NCBI RefSeq assembly: GCF_001310275.1
Contig: NZ_LGYZ01000048.1
Location: 120,971 to 184,970, forward strand
Direction of reading: 5' to 3'
DNA length: 64,000 bases
DNA from: Nocardia arizonensis
GTDB taxonomy: Bacteria > Actinomycetota > Actinomycetes > Mycobacteriales > Mycobacteriaceae
Made by a program: the position numbers and the translations under genes. This document shows, in pieces, positions 63,854-64,000 of this stretch. The notes under the pieces are model-generated. The model saw only the letters and a list, made by a program, of their open reading frames with translations. It was not told the DNA's origin and made no database searches. Numbering within the stretch: position 1 is the first letter of the stretch; the number at the start of each line of letters is the position of its first letter.

Positions 63854-64000
63854 CTACACTTCGAATTCTTTCAAGATCACCGCGTCCGAGTAGTCGGGTG
63901 GCAGGTCCCACCCGTCCCACGGTTCGACGAATCTGATGTCGATGTAGATATCGCGCGGGTGGTCGGCGAACGCGGCGAGAGAAACCTGCTGTGGACCGCC
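63854..64000 (-). CDS. Cassette protein, C-terminal part only
   Basis: 48 codons visible; the start lies beyond the right edge. GGPQQVSLAAFADHPRDI is identical in protein, and nearly so in DNA, to the gene at 23326. Here it continues YIDIRFVEPWDGWDLPPDYS and ends AVILKEFEV, acidic and Trp-rich, probably the native ending. It lies 44 bases upstream of the secreted peptide gene on the same strand. Confidence 0.7.
   Translation of the reverse strand, partial: GGPQQVSLAAFADHPRDIYIDIRFVEPWDGWDLPPDYSDAVILKEFEV
63951..64000. repeat. 50-base exact direct repeat, right copy
   Basis: Identical and co-oriented with 23381-23430 and cut by the window end. Shows recent duplication of the cassette gene across ~40.6 kb. 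Confidence 0.9.

Overview
This window is chromosomal DNA from a high-GC actinobacterium, most likely Nocardia or a close mycolic-acid relative. The case rests on strong GC bias at third codon positions, frequent GTG starts, many 4-base stop/start overlaps, WXG100/EspC-like type VII secretion substrates, F420-type enzymes (luciferase-like and Ddn-like), many TetR regulators, a cutinase, an MMPL transporter and a close relative of the nocardial rifampin monooxygenase. No rRNA, tRNA or CRISPR array was recognised.

Layout. 0-6 kb: the end of a substrate-binding membrane protein, an FAD monooxygenase, a polytopic GT-C-like membrane protein and a subtilase. 6.1-8.4 kb: a minus-strand operon of two small ESX-like proteins, a 365-residue likely type VII effector and two small membrane proteins. 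8.6-12 kb: a graveyard of mobile DNA (Tn3-family tnpA/tnpR scraps in both orientations, an IS110-type tail, a frameshifted secreted protein) around an intact monooxygenase-haemoglobin fusion gene. 12-18 kb: a two-component system divergent from an ABC transporter, then a PadR regulator and an APC permease that share the palindrome CCGATATCGG upstream. 18-22 kb: a coiled-coil protein, a rifampin-monooxygenase-like gene behind a 17-codon leader ORF and a hairpin, and an EspC-like pair.

22.3-25.6 kb: a cassette of tiny secreted two-cysteine proteins and a small Clp-N-like protein, facing a truncated gene; TetR/SnoaL genes follow. A second version of the cassette lies at the right edge (63.3-64.0 kb), and the two share an exact 50-base direct repeat. 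26-29.3 kb: a tightly coupled membrane protein/DoxX/SnoaL/methyltransferase operon with a divergent TetR gene and a long dyad. 30.4-36.4 kb: a conflict-type locus with a TIR-DUF2510 gene, a divergent TIR-TM-14xWD40 gene, and a 2-TM RCK channel-like protein with a C-terminal RyR domain.

37-46 kb: three TetR-controlled enzyme units (luciferase-like oxidoreductase, NmrA reductase with dehalogenase, Ddn-like enzyme), a tyrosine recombinase, a secreted protein and an AfsR-like protein that lacks its DNA-binding part. 46-57 kb: carbohydrate and stress genes (GT4 glycosyltransferase, debranching-type glycosidase, 6-phosphogluconate dehydrogenase, a cutinase with a very large insertion, CBS-BON, TerC). 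57-64 kb: a DUF4231/SLATT-like protein, a molybdopterin oxidoreductase, an MMPL exporter and the second secreted/Clp-N cassette.

The best candidates for an undescribed system are the TIR/TIR-WD40/RCK-RyR locus and the duplicated secreted-peptide plus Clp-N cassette. All function calls come from reading the sequence; no database search was run.
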